64,000 nt of DNA from NCBI GenBank assembly GCA_011050235.1, contig DRGC01000049.1, positions 62,001-126,000 on the forward strand, given 5' to 3'. The DNA is from Phycisphaerae bacterium (lineage in GTDB: Bacteria > Planctomycetota > Phycisphaerae > SM23-33). Position 1 is the first letter of the stretch. Each line of letters begins with the position of its first letter. Positions 52,842-63,100 of the stretch are shown here, in pieces. The translations under genes and the position numbers were made by a program. Below the pieces are notes generated by a model. It had not been told where the DNA came from and ran no database searches. It saw only the letters and a program-made list of their open reading frames with translations.

Positions 52842-53993
52842 TTATTCGACTTGGCGCAGTTGCTGGGAGACGGCGGCCAGATTCTCAACGGGCGTGCCGG
52901 GTACGAGCGCATCCGACGAGCCCATCACCACCTTCCGGTCGCCGAGCTTTGCCAGGAAGTCCCCGCATAGCCGCTTGACCTGATCCGCTGACATGCGGCA
53001 GAGATAATCCGGGTCCGGCCCCGGACACCCGACGATGCGACCATCCCAACGCTTCTGAAGGTCGACCATCTGGTCGATATTCTCTTCGCCCAGGTGCAGG
53101 CCGTACATGACGTCGAACTCGGCCGCCTCGATGCCGTCGAGAAACGGCGTCACGTCCTGCCCGCTGGCGTGGTCGAAGCACAGCTTGCCGGCGGCGTGGA
53201 AGATGTCGTTGTAGTCCTTCTGGAACGGCACGTAGAACTCGTTGTGGATCCTGGGCGAGATCTGCCGGGCGTCCCATATGGTCTCGTGGTCGAACACCTC
53301 GAATGGTGAGCGGGCCAGGATCTTGACGACCTCGATGTTCTTGGCGTGCTGCAGGTCCATCATGTCCAGGACCTCTTGCGGCATGTCGAAACTCATCACC
53401 AGGAAGTCCTCGGCGTCGAACGAATACAGCAGGTCGTGGAACGGGCAGGAGAACCCCCCGCCGGTGAACAGGCCCGCCTCGCCGACGGCCTGCTGCAGTT
53501 CGGGGGCGCTGTCGTAGTTGGGCCCATAGCTCGTCGCCTCGGTGACGTAGCGGAGGACCTTCAGGTCGTCGACCGTCTTGATCGGGCGCTCGGTGACGTA
53601 GCTGACGTGGGAGATCGGCGACACTTCATGCTTGGAGACCAGTTCGCCGACCGGCGTTTTGGTCACATAGGTCGTCTTTCGGCCGTCCACGTGCGTTTCG
53701 CTGATGACGCTGGGATCGATGGTCGATTCGAGCGCCCAGCCCTGACACCAGCCCAGAAACACCGCACCGACCCGTTCGCCAAACGCCAGGCGGAAACGCA
53801 GGCCGTCCATCCCGAGGAAATAACGGAACCGCTCGGCCAGCGAGGGTGTGCTGTCGACGAACTCCTTGGCATCGGCCCGCAGGAGCTTGTCGTAGTCCGG
53901 CAGCGACTCGAAGAAGTCGTGCACCATCAGCGGCATGAAGACGTTCTGCGGGACATGCTTCGAACGAAACGCTTCCAGCACCTGCTTTCTCAT
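52842..53993 (-). CDS. Uroporphyrinogen decarboxylase-family protein
   Basis: 383 residues of the URO-D/MtaA-type TIM barrel. Recognisable parts are the GFSCPFHDLLYSF and HNEFYVPFQKDYNDIFHAAG regions and DHASGQDVTPFLDGI near the C-terminus. Members outside haem synthesis are methyltransferases of one-carbon metabolism or of unknown role; substrate-binding Arg/Asp of true HemE are not clear here. GAGGT is 7 nt upstream. Followed by a second URO-D-like gene about 110 bp further along, on the same strand. Confidence 0.75.
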   Translation of the reverse strand: MRKQVLEAFRSKHVPQNVFMPLMVHDFFESLPDYDKLLRADAKEFVDSTPSLAERFRYFLGMDGLRFRLAFGERVGAVFLGWCQGWALESTIDPSVISETHVDGRKTTYVTKTPVGELVSKHEVSPISHVSYVTERPIKTVDDLKVLRYVTEATSYGPNYDSAPELQQAVGEAGLFTGGGFSCPFHDLLYSFDAEDFLVMSFDMPQEVLDMMDLQHAKNIEVVKILARSPFEVFDHETIWDARQISPRIHNEFYVPFQKDYNDIFHAAGKLCFDHASGQDVTPFLDGIEAAEFDVMYGLHLGEENIDQMVDLQKRWDGRIVGCPGPDPDYLCRMSADQVKRLCGDFLAKLGDRKVVMGSSDALVPGTPVENLAAVSQQLRQVE

Positions 53994-54101
53994 CGTCGAT
54001 ACCTCATTCGTTCCTGGGCCGGTGGAATCGCGGCGCGGCGGTCAGGCCTGATGATACGCACAAGCGGCCGTCAGTAAACCCCGCATCTGACGCAGGGCCA
54101 C

Positions 54102-55223
54102 TTACGCCATCGGCGAGAGTTCTTCCCACACGTCGATCATCCGGTGGTAGTTGGCGACGATGTTGGGAGTCATTGCGCTGAGGGGGCCGGCCGTGGTCTG
54201 GAGGACCATGCGGTCCTTGCCGCCGTCGAAGGCGGCGCGGACGGCCTGCTCGACGGTGTCGATATCCTCGTTTTCGAGGATGCGGGCCTCGATGTTGCCG
54301 CCCAGTGTGATCCGCCCGGCGGCTGTCGCCTTGGCGTCGGCGAAGGTGATATCCCCGTCGGGCGGCGGCTCGCAGGGCTCGAAGAAATCCCCACCACGCG
54401 CGATGACGCGCTCGAGCGTCGAGCGGATATTGCCGTGGCAGTGGACGTGTGCGACCGCCCCGGCGGCGTGGATTCGCTCGATGATCGGGGCCTCGAACAC
54501 CTGCACGAGTTGGTCGTAAAGCTGTGGAGACGCCATCGGGGGCGTCAGCCACTCGCACCCCCCCATCCAGACGTAGTCGACATGGCCATCGGCCAGGACC
54601 ACATCCAGGATGCGGAGGATTCGGTCCATGCAGATGGCCGTCAGCTCTCGAATCAGCTCCAGATCGGTCCCACAGAGCTCCAGGAAGCTCTGGTAGGACA
54701 TCATCCCGCCCACGCACACGAACGGCGACGATATCCTCGCACAGACGACGCCCCGCCGGTCGAACTGCGGGGGAAGGTCGGTCAGGTCAGGCCCGGCGAC
54801 GCCGGGCGGCACGTCCCAGGGGCAGGAGCGAATCTTCTCGATATCGGCCAGAGATTCGACGGGGTACTTGATCGTCCAGTCCGTATCGGTGGCTGCGTTT
54901 CGCCCGATGGCGGCGGTGAGCGGGCCTTTGGGCGTGTCGATCTGCTCAAGGACCGTAACGTTGCCGTCGCCGTCGGTGCGAGTGACCTTCGTCATGCGGC
55001 CTGGGTCGGTCACGAGGTACCGGTTGACCTCGGCCGGCACGTCGACCCAGAAGTTAGTCTGCTCGGCCACCCGCTCGGCGATCTGCCTCCGGCCCGGGTC
55101 GTGCGCCTGTTGCGGCGAGGCGTCTTGGAACTTCTCGAGCACCAACGGCACGCGATCGGCCCGCCGGCCTCTGATGGTTGTCAGGAGTCTGTCTCTTGGG
55201 GTCATCGCGGCTGTGGTCTGCAT
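54102..55223 (-). CDS. Uroporphyrinogen decarboxylase-family protein
   Basis: 373 residues. Begins with TPRDRLLTTIRGRRADRVPL, the characteristic start of this family. VDYVWMGGCEWLTPPMASPQLYDQLV, HAAGAVAHVHCHGNI and FFEPCEPPPDGDITFADAKA (probable zinc ligands at His-Cys-His) suggest the MtaA/MtbA/CmuA methyltransferase subgroup rather than HemE. Several ATGs are possible (55223, 55205); none has a good SD. It precedes the related URO-D gene on the same strand. Confidence 0.75.
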   Translation of the reverse strand: MQTTAAMTPRDRLLTTIRGRRADRVPLVLEKFQDASPQQAHDPGRRQIAERVAEQTNFWVDVPAEVNRYLVTDPGRMTKVTRTDGDGNVTVLEQIDTPKGPLTAAIGRNAATDTDWTIKYPVESLADIEKIRSCPWDVPPGVAGPDLTDLPPQFDRRGVVCARISSPFVCVGGMMSYQSFLELCGTDLELIRELTAICMDRILRILDVVLADGHVDYVWMGGCEWLTPPMASPQLYDQLVQVFEAPIIERIHAAGAVAHVHCHGNIRSTLERVIARGGDFFEPCEPPPDGDITFADAKATAAGRITLGGNIEARILENEDIDTVEQAVRAAFDGGKDRMVLQTTAGPLSAMTPNIVANYHRMIDVWEELSPMA

Positions 55224-55351
55224 CACGAGTGACTGAGCGGTGTCGCCCGGTCATTATGTCGTCGCCGCCCCCATGCCCGCAAGCCGTAGCCCCACGTACA
55301 AACACCCCCACCGTCGACCATCATCAACGCAGATGGCCTGCCGCTGCTCAT

Positions 55352-55696
55352 CTACCCCCTGTTCCTAACTGCAGCGGCTGGAGAGGCCGGCTGGGTCGTT
55401 GGGAGCGGCTTGGGCTGTTTCCCCGGTGGCGCGTGGGGGATGATCGGCGCGTCGGTGCGCTCGATCGGCGGCGTGTCCGTGGGGATCCCCGGCGTGATCA
55501 TCGTGCTGGGCTGGCGCCAGTAGTCCATGTCAATGGGCGCGCTGAGGCCGTGATTGCCCGGAGGGACCACGCCGATAAAGGCCTCACCATCTCGGCCGAT
55601 GTAGTAGACCCGGTCTACGACCATCGCAGACCTTTTTAACGATTCTATCATGATCATGGCCGTGGCATCGAGAAGATCCGCATGCCTCAGCCGCAA
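55352..55696 (-). pseudogene. Truncated 3' fragment of the WG-repeat/PDZ gene
   Basis: An open frame whose middle (VYYIGRDGEAFIGVVPPGNH...) is the same as the end of the large protein at 60101-64000; nucleotide identity covers 55442-55609 apart from a 3-nt indel. Its C-terminal tail (PHAPPGKQPKPLPTTQPASP...) differs from that of the large gene and may be the original end of the gene. Upstream it diverges at ESLKR, with no domain before it. Probably not expressed. Confidence 0.6.
55442..55609 (+). repeat. Direct repeat, left copy (168 bp)
   Basis: Matches 60158-60322 (165 bp) with identity except for a 3-nt insertion (ATC) at about 55499. The copies flank 55610-60157, which holds three genes. 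This could be a target-site duplication, a tandem duplication with later insertion, or an assembly effect. Confidence 0.85.
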
Positions 55697-55724
55697 TCCC
55701 TCCTTTCGGCGAACTCCGCGACTC

Positions 55725-55741
55725 GCCCGCTACAGGCGGGC
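55725..55741. other. Short hairpin and -10-like hexamer ahead of the c-haem gene
   Basis: GCCCGC (55725-55730), loop TACAG, GCGGGC (55736-55741). A TATAAT hexamer follows at 55777-55782, 119 nt before ATG 55902, with no clear -35. The stretch from 55697 to 55901 shows no gene. Confidence 0.4.
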
Positions 55742-55901
55742 GGAATCAAATTTCCTATCAGCAAGTAACAATCGATTATAATATGTGACAGACTGGCCAG
55801 CGGCGAAACGCTTGAAGACGCCAAGCCAGAACGTTGCAGAGAGGACCGAGGCGCTCGCGACCCGCATCGAATGAGCGACCGAGTTCGCGGAGCTAATCGT
55901 C

Positions 55902-58211
55902 ATGAAACGTATTTTCCTTCCCCTCGCACTACTAGCCTTGACAGCCGTTGTCGTGGGCATCGTCGTCAAGTGGCAAGAACACCGGATTGAAGACACCCCT
56001 CCCGGCGATCGCCAACCCGTGCTTGCTGTCAAGGCGAACGCTCCGTCAACGGTTGATGCCGGGCAACAGCAGTTGATCCTCGCTCTGGCGGAAGCCGGGC
56101 GCGGGGCCGACAGTCCGGGCGAGATTGTGATCGACTACCCCATCGACGGGTCGATCTTCCCACCGGACATGATAGCCCCAACGTTCCTCTGGCACGACGA
56201 CACGCCAGACGTCGATCGTTGGCTGATCAACGTGGCGCTGGCCGATGGCGAAGGGCATATCTACGTGCTGGCTGAGGGCGACCCGCCGCCGATGGGCGAG
56301 ACAGATCCTCGCTGCTTCGGCCCGACCAACGAGCCCTACGAACCGACGCCGTATCAGGCTTCGGCCAAGAGTTGGACCCCCGACGCCGACGTGTGGGAGG
56401 CCATCAAAGCCCAGTCCGCAGAGGCGCCGGCCAGCGTGATAATGTACGGTTTCAACTCGGATAGGCCCAGCCATGTCCTCTCGACCGGGCAGATGACGAT
56501 GACAACGTCACGCGACCCTGTCGACGCACCGATCTTCTATCGTGACGTGCCGCTTATGCCGGTACGGTCCGACGAAGATGGGGTGATCAAGCCTCTCGCC
56601 GATGCCAATCTGGGGTTGATCCAATGGCGCCTCAAGGACGTCTCCCGGCCCGACAGCCGGGTCGTGCTGGCAGATATCCCCACCTGCGCGAATTGCCACA
56701 GCTTCTCCGCAGACGGGCAGACGCTGGGTATGGACGTTGACGGACCGTCCGGCGACAAAGGGGCGTACGCTCTGGCGCAGATCGAGAGAGACATGTCCAT
56801 CGGGCCGGACGAAATCATCACATGGAACTCATTCGCCGACAAGCCTGAGGGGCACAGGACGATCGGCTTCTTGTCGCGCGTGTCGCCCGATGGTCAGCAT
56901 GTTATCTCAACGGTTAATGAGGCTGTCTACGTCGCAAACTTCACCGACCACGAGTTCCTCCAGGTGTTCTATCCCACGCGCGGCATTCTCGCCTACTACT
57001 CACGCCGAACCGACGAAATGAAGGCTCTGCCCGGGGCCGACGACACGGACTACGTACACTGCGACCCGGTGTGGACACCCGACGGCGAGACGGTCGTTTT
57101 TGCTCGAGCCCGCGCGTGCGACCCGTACTCCGATGAGAAGCCAACCCACGCAAATGACGAAAGGGAACTGCAGATCCAGTTCGATCTGTTCCGCATCCCG
57201 TTCAAGGATGGTCTGGGCGGAGAGCCCGAGCCGATCGAGGGAGCATCGAACAACGGAATGAGCAACACGTTCCCGAAGGTCTCCCCCGATGGCAAGTGGA
57301 TCGTGTTCGTCAAATGCCGCAACGGCCAACTCATGAGGCCCGACGGTGAACTGTGGATCGTCCCGGTCGAAGGCGGCCAGGCCAGAAAGATGGCCTGCAA
57401 CACGAGGCTGATGAACTCGTGGCACAGCTTCTCACCAAACGGACGATGGATGGTGTTCTCGTCCAAGTCCAACACCCCCTACACGCAAATGCTCCTTACG
57501 CACATCGATGCCGACGGCAACGACAGCCCGGCCATTCTGATTCCCAACGCCACCGCAGCCAACAGGGCCGTCAACATACCGGAGTTCGTCAACATCAACT
57601 ACGACGAGTTGGTGTCCATGGAGGTGCCGGGCGTAGCCTACTATCAGAACTTCAACCGCGGCAACAAGTTGATGGCGGCCGGGAGACTACACGAAGCCAT
57701 AGCCGAGTTTAACAAGGCGCTCGGGGCCGAGCCCACGTCCGTACGCATAAACACCCAACTTGGCACGTGCTTCACGAAGGTGCGCCAACTGGGCCAAGCC
57801 TCCGCCTGCTTCGAACGCGTAGTACAGACCGACCCCAAGAACACGATTGCGTTGATCAATCTGGGCGCCCTTTACGTCTCTCGAGGGATGCCTGCCAAGG
57901 CGATCCGGTACCTGGAAGATGCCCTGAAGATCGATCCGGACGTCACCGATGCCCATATCAATCTGGGCATCGCTCTGGATATGTGCGGGGACCCCCAGGA
58001 GGCCTTTAAACACTTTCAGGAGGCGTCGACCCTCTCCCCCGACTCGGCCAAGGCGCATAATGGACTGGGACTTACCTCTGGCAAGATGGGCCGGACCGAC
58101 GAGGCGATCGAGCACTTTCAAAAGGCGCTGCTGATAGACCCGCAGTTTCACATCGCTCGGCGGAATCTCCGGAAAGCGCTTCAGGCCAAGACCATGAACC
58201 AAGGATCATAA
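55902..58211 (+). CDS. c-type haem, PD40 propeller and TPR protein
   Basis: 769 residues. An N-terminal hydrophobic segment (LPLALLALTAVVVGIVV) targets the envelope. CANCH at 262-266 is a haem c site, followed by PD40/TolB-like beta-propeller repeats (RVSPDGQHVIS, VWTPDGETVVFARA, KVSPDGKWIVFVKC, SFSPNGRWMVFSS) to about residue 560. Four or five TPR units occupy about 600-765. The combination occurs in Planctomycetes; a redox-linked scaffold or sensor is inferred. It starts the segment between the 168-bp and 165-bp repeats. Confidence 0.82.
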   Translation: MKRIFLPLALLALTAVVVGIVVKWQEHRIEDTPPGDRQPVLAVKANAPSTVDAGQQQLILALAEAGRGADSPGEIVIDYPIDGSIFPPDMIAPTFLWHDDTPDVDRWLINVALADGEGHIYVLAEGDPPPMGETDPRCFGPTNEPYEPTPYQASAKSWTPDADVWEAIKAQSAEAPASVIMYGFNSDRPSHVLSTGQMTMTTSRDPVDAPIFYRDVPLMPVRSDEDGVIKPLADANLGLIQWRLKDVSRPDSRVVLADIPTCANCHSFSADGQTLGMDVDGPSGDKGAYALAQIERDMSIGPDEIITWNSFADKPEGHRTIGFLSRVSPDGQHVISTVNEAVYVANFTDHEFLQVFYPTRGILAYYSRRTDEMKALPGADDTDYVHCDPVWTPDGETVVFARARACDPYSDEKPTHANDERELQIQFDLFRIPFKDGLGGEPEPIEGASNNGMSNTFPKVSPDGKWIVFVKCRNGQLMRPDGELWIVPVEGGQARKMACNTRLMNSWHSFSPNGRWMVFSSKSNTPYTQMLLTHIDADGNDSPAILIPNATAANRAVNIPEFVNINYDELVSMEVPGVAYYQNFNRGNKLMAAGRLHEAIAEFNKALGAEPTSVRINTQLGTCFTKVRQLGQASACFERVVQTDPKNTIALINLGALYVSRGMPAKAIRYLEDALKIDPDVTDAHINLGIALDMCGDPQEAFKHFQEASTLSPDSAKAHNGLGLTSGKMGRTDEAIEHFQKALLIDPQFHIARRNLRKALQAKTMNQGS

Positions 58212-58218
58212 CGCCCCT

Positions 58219-58629
58219 ATGGCCGATCACCCCGTTGGGGGGCATGAAGCCAACATCCTCTCATTGATCGAGGTCGTTCTAGCTGTTGTCGTTGGTGTCG
58301 TGGTCTGGAAAACTGCCGACCGGGAGCCCGAAGGTGTTACGGGCGTCCTGGCTGTCGGCGTCGACGCGCTGACGCCGTTGGTTATCGGCAATTGGCTGCT
58401 GGGGGCCAGCGGCCTGGCGACCAGTTTCGTCACGCGGGACGATCGCCGGTACGTCAGCGGCGTGCGGAAGCTCATCGGCGACAAGCTGCCCAAGCCCGTT
58501 CGCCTGGAAAGCTATGACGCATCGGGTGGCGACGACAGGCCCAAGCCAAAGGGCAAGGGCCAATACCGCTCCAACCGTCGCTCGCGCCGCCCGAGCTCCC
58601 GGGGGCGCTCCGGTTCCGCGACGAAATAG
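58219..58629 (+). CDS. Small membrane protein with basic tail
   Basis: 136 residues. One strong membrane segment (ILSLIEVVLAVVVGVVVW), a weaker one (TPLVIGNWLLGASGLATSF), and a Lys/Arg/Ser-rich tail (KPKGKGQYRSNRRSRRPSS). The family is not recognised. It follows the c-haem gene after 7 nt on the same strand, so it is probably in the same operon. No SD is seen. Confidence 0.5.
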   Translation: MADHPVGGHEANILSLIEVVLAVVVGVVVWKTADREPEGVTGVLAVGVDALTPLVIGNWLLGASGLATSFVTRDDRRYVSGVRKLIGDKLPKPVRLESYDASGGDDRPKPKGKGQYRSNRRSRRPSSRGRSGSATK

Positions 58630-58795
58630 ACAGGCGGTGCGGCTTGTCCGCACCGGCGCAAGAAAACGGGCGACGACCACATAGGTTGCCGCCCGCGTTG
58701 TTGGTTGGGGCTTGCCCGCGACTACTTCCCGCCCCTTGGGGATCTTCGACCTTCGGCGGATCTACGTCCTTTTTCTCCGCAGCAAGCGTCTCCGC

Positions 58796-59785
58796 CTAAC
58801 GGCTTCGTCGTCTCAAGAGCGCCATCCCGCCCAGGGCCAGCAAGCTCAGCGTCGCCGGCTCGGGGACACCGCCTGCGGGGTCGGCGATGAAGCCGAAGTT
58901 CGTCTTCAAGATCGCCAGGTCCGTGCCGTCGACGAAGGCGTCGCAGTTGGCGTTGCCGTCGGCATAGGTCATGCTCGGCTGGCCGAAGGCGGTCTTCATC
59001 AGGGCCAGATCGGTGCCGTCGACAAAACCGTCGAGGTTGAAGTCGCCGCGCTTGGTGCCCACGCGAACGCCATCGGTCAGCTCGACGAGGGTCTCGATCA
59101 GGACGATCATGTCGTCCTCGTCAACGTCGCCGTCTTCGTCCACGTCATAGGTGGCCGGATCACCGCCCATGTTCGCGCACAGGATGTCGATGTCGTCGGC
59201 ATCGACGTCGCCATCGCCGTCGAAGTCGCCTGGGATGCCCAGCGGCGGGGGCAAGACGTTAATCCGCATGGCAAAAGGATCGGTTCCATCGCGGGGAATC
59301 ACCGCGTTGGTCTCGGCGCCGCCGTGGCGCAGCATGGTCTGCGTCAGCCCGAGCAGGGAAATGCCCACCGGCGCGTCGGGTGCGATCGTAACCCAGACCC
59401 TATTGACGTACTGGCCTTCCTGGATGCCGTACAAGTTCTGGTCCCAGTAGCTCTCGTACCACTGGGTCTCAAAAACGCCGACCCCGTACCACTCAAACTG
59501 GAGCGTGTAATACTGTCGCCAATAGGTATTCGACGTATCTTCCGTCACGTTCATCACAGCCGAATCCCACGACACGTTGGTGATGCCGCCATTGCCGTAC
59601 CCCCCCGTAGAGTTGACCATGATCGACAGGCCGAAGCTATCGCCACGCTCGACCTCAACATAGTTGTCGTGCCAATCTTCGTAGTAATCCTCCCACATCA
59701 TGTTGTGACCGCTGGGAACGATCTCTGCTGAGGCAGACATGGCGCACATCACCGCTGACAATGCCAGAATTGCAAGAGTCCTCAT
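58796..59785 (-). CDS. Dockerin-repeat PEP-CTERM protein
   Basis: 329 residues. Signal peptide ILALSAVMCAMSASA; a beta-rich N-terminal domain of about 170 residues; dockerin/EF-hand-like calcium repeats DFDGDGDVDADDIDIL, DVDEDGDVDEDD, DFNLDGFVDGTDLALMKTAFG and CDAFVDGTDLAILKTNFG; and a terminal PEP-CTERM signal (VPEPATLSLLALGGMALLRRR). Proteins with this tail are cut by exosortase and presumably become surface or matrix proteins. GGAGAG lies about 4 nt upstream. Convergent with the small membrane gene. Confidence 0.88.
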   Translation of the reverse strand: MRTLAILALSAVMCAMSASAEIVPSGHNMMWEDYYEDWHDNYVEVERGDSFGLSIMVNSTGGYGNGGITNVSWDSAVMNVTEDTSNTYWRQYYTLQFEWYGVGVFETQWYESYWDQNLYGIQEGQYVNRVWVTIAPDAPVGISLLGLTQTMLRHGGAETNAVIPRDGTDPFAMRINVLPPPLGIPGDFDGDGDVDADDIDILCANMGGDPATYDVDEDGDVDEDDMIVLIETLVELTDGVRVGTKRGDFNLDGFVDGTDLALMKTAFGQPSMTYADGNANCDAFVDGTDLAILKTNFGFIADPAGGVPEPATLSLLALGGMALLRRRSR

Positions 59786-60100
59786 ACGTCTCTCCTTATC
59801 ACCCGAAACCCCCGCCCCAGTGACGCGGGCCCGCCAACTGGGACATACCGAAAACAGACATGTTGTGCGACCAATTCCACATTTCCCATATCGCTTGCAT
59901 ATTGGCCGGTGCGCGCGGCCTCAAGGGCCTCACGCGGCCCCCCCGTATTTCGAAGTGTGGCATTGTCATTGCCTTCTTCTTCGGCCTACTTACGGCAGCA
60001 TAGCCTAGCCACCGCCCCAGGCCCGCAAGGCCTTGCGCCTTCAGACTCATTTGCACATTTTAGCATACCCGAACGAGGGCGTTTGTCAAGAAGAAAGGCC
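59786..60100. other. Intergenic stretch without a gene
   Basis: Between the PEP-CTERM gene start and the end of the WG-repeat gene. CGCAAGGCCTTGCG (60024-60037) is a 14-bp perfect palindrome. AAAGGCCTCACCATCT (60094-60109) also occurs at 60290-60305 and 55577-55592, and contains the stop of the large gene. No promoter can be named with confidence. Confidence 0.5.
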
Positions 60101-63100
60101 TCACCATCTGCTGCAAAGGGGCGAATGGACCTTCGCTGAGATGGCGGCTGGAGCCACGATCGGCGCGTCGGTGCGCTCGATCGGCGGCGTGTCCGTGGGG
60201 ATCCCCGGCGTGATCGTGCTGGGCTGGCGCCAGTAGTCCATGTCAATGGGCGCGCTGAGGCCGTGATTGCCCGGAGGGACCACGCCGATAAAGGCCTCAC
60301 CATCTCGGCCGATGTAGTAGACTACCGTCTCCGTGTAGTCAACGCGCTTGAGCGAGTCAAGTCCGACGATGTCACGATCCCCGATTCGCAGAATCATATC
60401 GCCCAGGAGAAAGCCAAGCTGCTCCGCATAACTGCCGGCGGCAACGTCGGCGACGGCAGATCCCGTCGTCGACCACAACGCTCCGGCGTCATAGATCACG
60501 CCGCCCGATCGGTTGATGTAGATCACCCGGCCGCTCTTGACGACTCGGGCGACGCCGTCGATGAACGCGCCGGCCTGCTCGAATTGAGGCGGGAACACCC
60601 ACTCGCCGCGGCGATTGACATACCCCCACCGGCCGCCCACAGGCTTGTGCACGACGTTGTAGTCATCCTTGCCGTAAGTCACATCCCCACCCACGCACAC
60701 CGCAGCCAGCCCTTCGGAGAAGCTGTCGGCTGCGGAGAATTGCGGCTTGATGGCCAGCCGGCCTTGGCGGTCGACAAAGCCGAACCGCCCGTTCGGCAGA
60801 TCCCACCCGACGCGGGCCAGGCCTTGCGAGAACGGCAACGGCGCCGAGAAGCGTGTTTCGATCACAACCCGCCCGGTCGTGTCGAGGCATCCCCAGCGTT
60901 GGTCGCTGGGCTTGAACCACGCCAGGTCCTCGTGGAAATCCGTGATCTGCCCTTCGATATCCTTTGTCAGATAACGGCCCGTCCGATCGATCAGCCGCCA
61001 CTGGCCGCGGAGCGCCGGCATTTGCTTTCGTCGCCAGAAAGGCTCATACGGTTCGTTGTAGGTGACCATCGTGTCGGCGTAGTAATTCATGTCTGGCACG
61101 ACACTGTAGCGCAGTTCATCCTTCTGCGAGACCCACGCCACGCCACATTGGAACGGCCGCGCCGTGCCGTAGCGTTCCGCTATCACCGTCTGTCCGTCGA
61201 GATCGATGTATCCCCATCCGTAGGGCGACCGGTGAACGGCGGCCAAGCCCTCGGAGTAGTCCTGGACGGCTTGGTATCCGATGGGCGTCGTGATCGAGCC
61301 CTGACGATCGCAGAATCCCCACGCCCCGCCCATATGAAGGTTATTGCCCGGGTACAGTTCCATGTAAGTTGACCCAAGATTCACGGCAGCGCGGCCGTTC
61401 GAGAAGGACCGAGCGCCATCGAACTGCGCCGGGATCGCCCATTGCCCCTTCCGGCCAACGAATCCCCATTTAGACTTCTCGTCTTCAGCCCCGCCGTCGG
61501 CCGCTACGGCCAGGCCTTCCTTGAACGGCAGGATCTGGAACTGCTCCAACGGCATGATGACCTCCCCGGATTCGTCGATCAGGCCGTAGGAGTGCATGTG
61601 CCGACCGAACTTCTCGTCGGATTCCTGCTTCACGGCAGCAAGACCTTCCCAGAAGGCCCGCTGGGGGTGCTCGCCGCGGAAGTTGTAGTAGCCGCTGGGC
61701 GAAAGCTCGCCGGTTTCCGTATTGAGGATGTGGTAGCGGCCGGCCCGAAGGACCAGGATCGACTTCGACTTCGGCGGCGGCGCCAGGGCCGGCGGCATGG
61801 CCGGTGGGGACATGTCCTCCTGCGGCGGGGCAGGCGAAGCCTGAGAAGCCGCCTCCTGCTTGCGCGCAATCCGGTAGAGCCTGAAATCCGCCCTATCGGC
61901 GATGAGGACCCCGCCATCGGCGGGCAGAAGAAAGCTGAAGTCGCTCGTCAGGCCGAATCCCCCGCGAGGGTAGGGATAGGCCCTGTCCGTCTGTGGATCG
62001 CACAGGACAAGCCCGTCCAGGACATAGTCGCCCAGTCCGAAGTAGCGGACCTGACCGTCTCCAAAGGGCCAGTTCAGCCCTTTCCCAATACGCCCGTATT
62101 GACCGCCGCCAGGGAGCGTGAAGGCCCGATCATAGGGCCTATCCGGCCCAAAGACTTCGATCTCCCCGGTGTCGGCTCTGAGCAGGTTCAACCCAATTGT
62201 GCTCAAACGGTCTGCGTCAAACCATTGCATCGCGCCCGGAAAGTGATCGACCACCTCGAGGGTCGACTGTTTGCTCCTATACCGCCACATGCCGTTGCGA
62301 ATGGGCGCACCGGGATTGGCGTGATCCGGCGTCGTCTCGCCGATTCGCAGCCACAAACAGTCCCGTTTCGGATCCGGGAGAATGTCCGTCACGCCCCAAG
62401 GCGCGCCGCCATCGAGCTCGTTGCGAGGCGCCACCCGGCGCGAACTGGCGATCACATCGAAGGACTCCGTGGCGGGGTCAAAAGACGCCAGGGCGCCGGG
62501 CTTGAAGCCAATGGCGACCCTGACGAAACCTGCCAGATGCTTGGACTCGACTACGTGGAGTCGGCGGTAATCGACACCGAAATATATCCTGCCTTCAAAT
62601 GCGGCCAGGGTGTTGATCGACCGGCCGGGCAGGCCGTCGGACTCCGAGTACGACTTGACGATCTCCCCATCCTCGATCGCCAACAGAGCGGGCCAGTCGG
62701 CCGCCACGGGGGGCTCTCCCTTGAGAACCCGACGGTTAGCGGCCCAGCTATCAACTGCCCAACTCCGCCCCACATACAGTGTGTCGTCCAGAACGGCCGC
62801 CCAGTGAATCGGCTGCATGAGGGACAACTCGCTTGGGTCGGGAGCGTCCAGCTTGGCCAACTGTCGCAGCTCCCCGCCCGTAACCGGCAAGGTGCTGATA
62901 TAGCAGTGGCGCACGTTCTGCCAGATGAGAATCAACTGGTCGCCGTCGAGGATGATGTTGTCCCAATGCCCGCCGGCGTAGTCTTTCGGGACATTCGTGA
63001 TCGGGATCTCCTGCAGGCCGTACATATCCCACGGGTTCACCTGCCCGGCTCCGTCGAGGGGGCCTGCTTCCGTTGGCAGCAGTCGCCTCGCCAGCGACGC

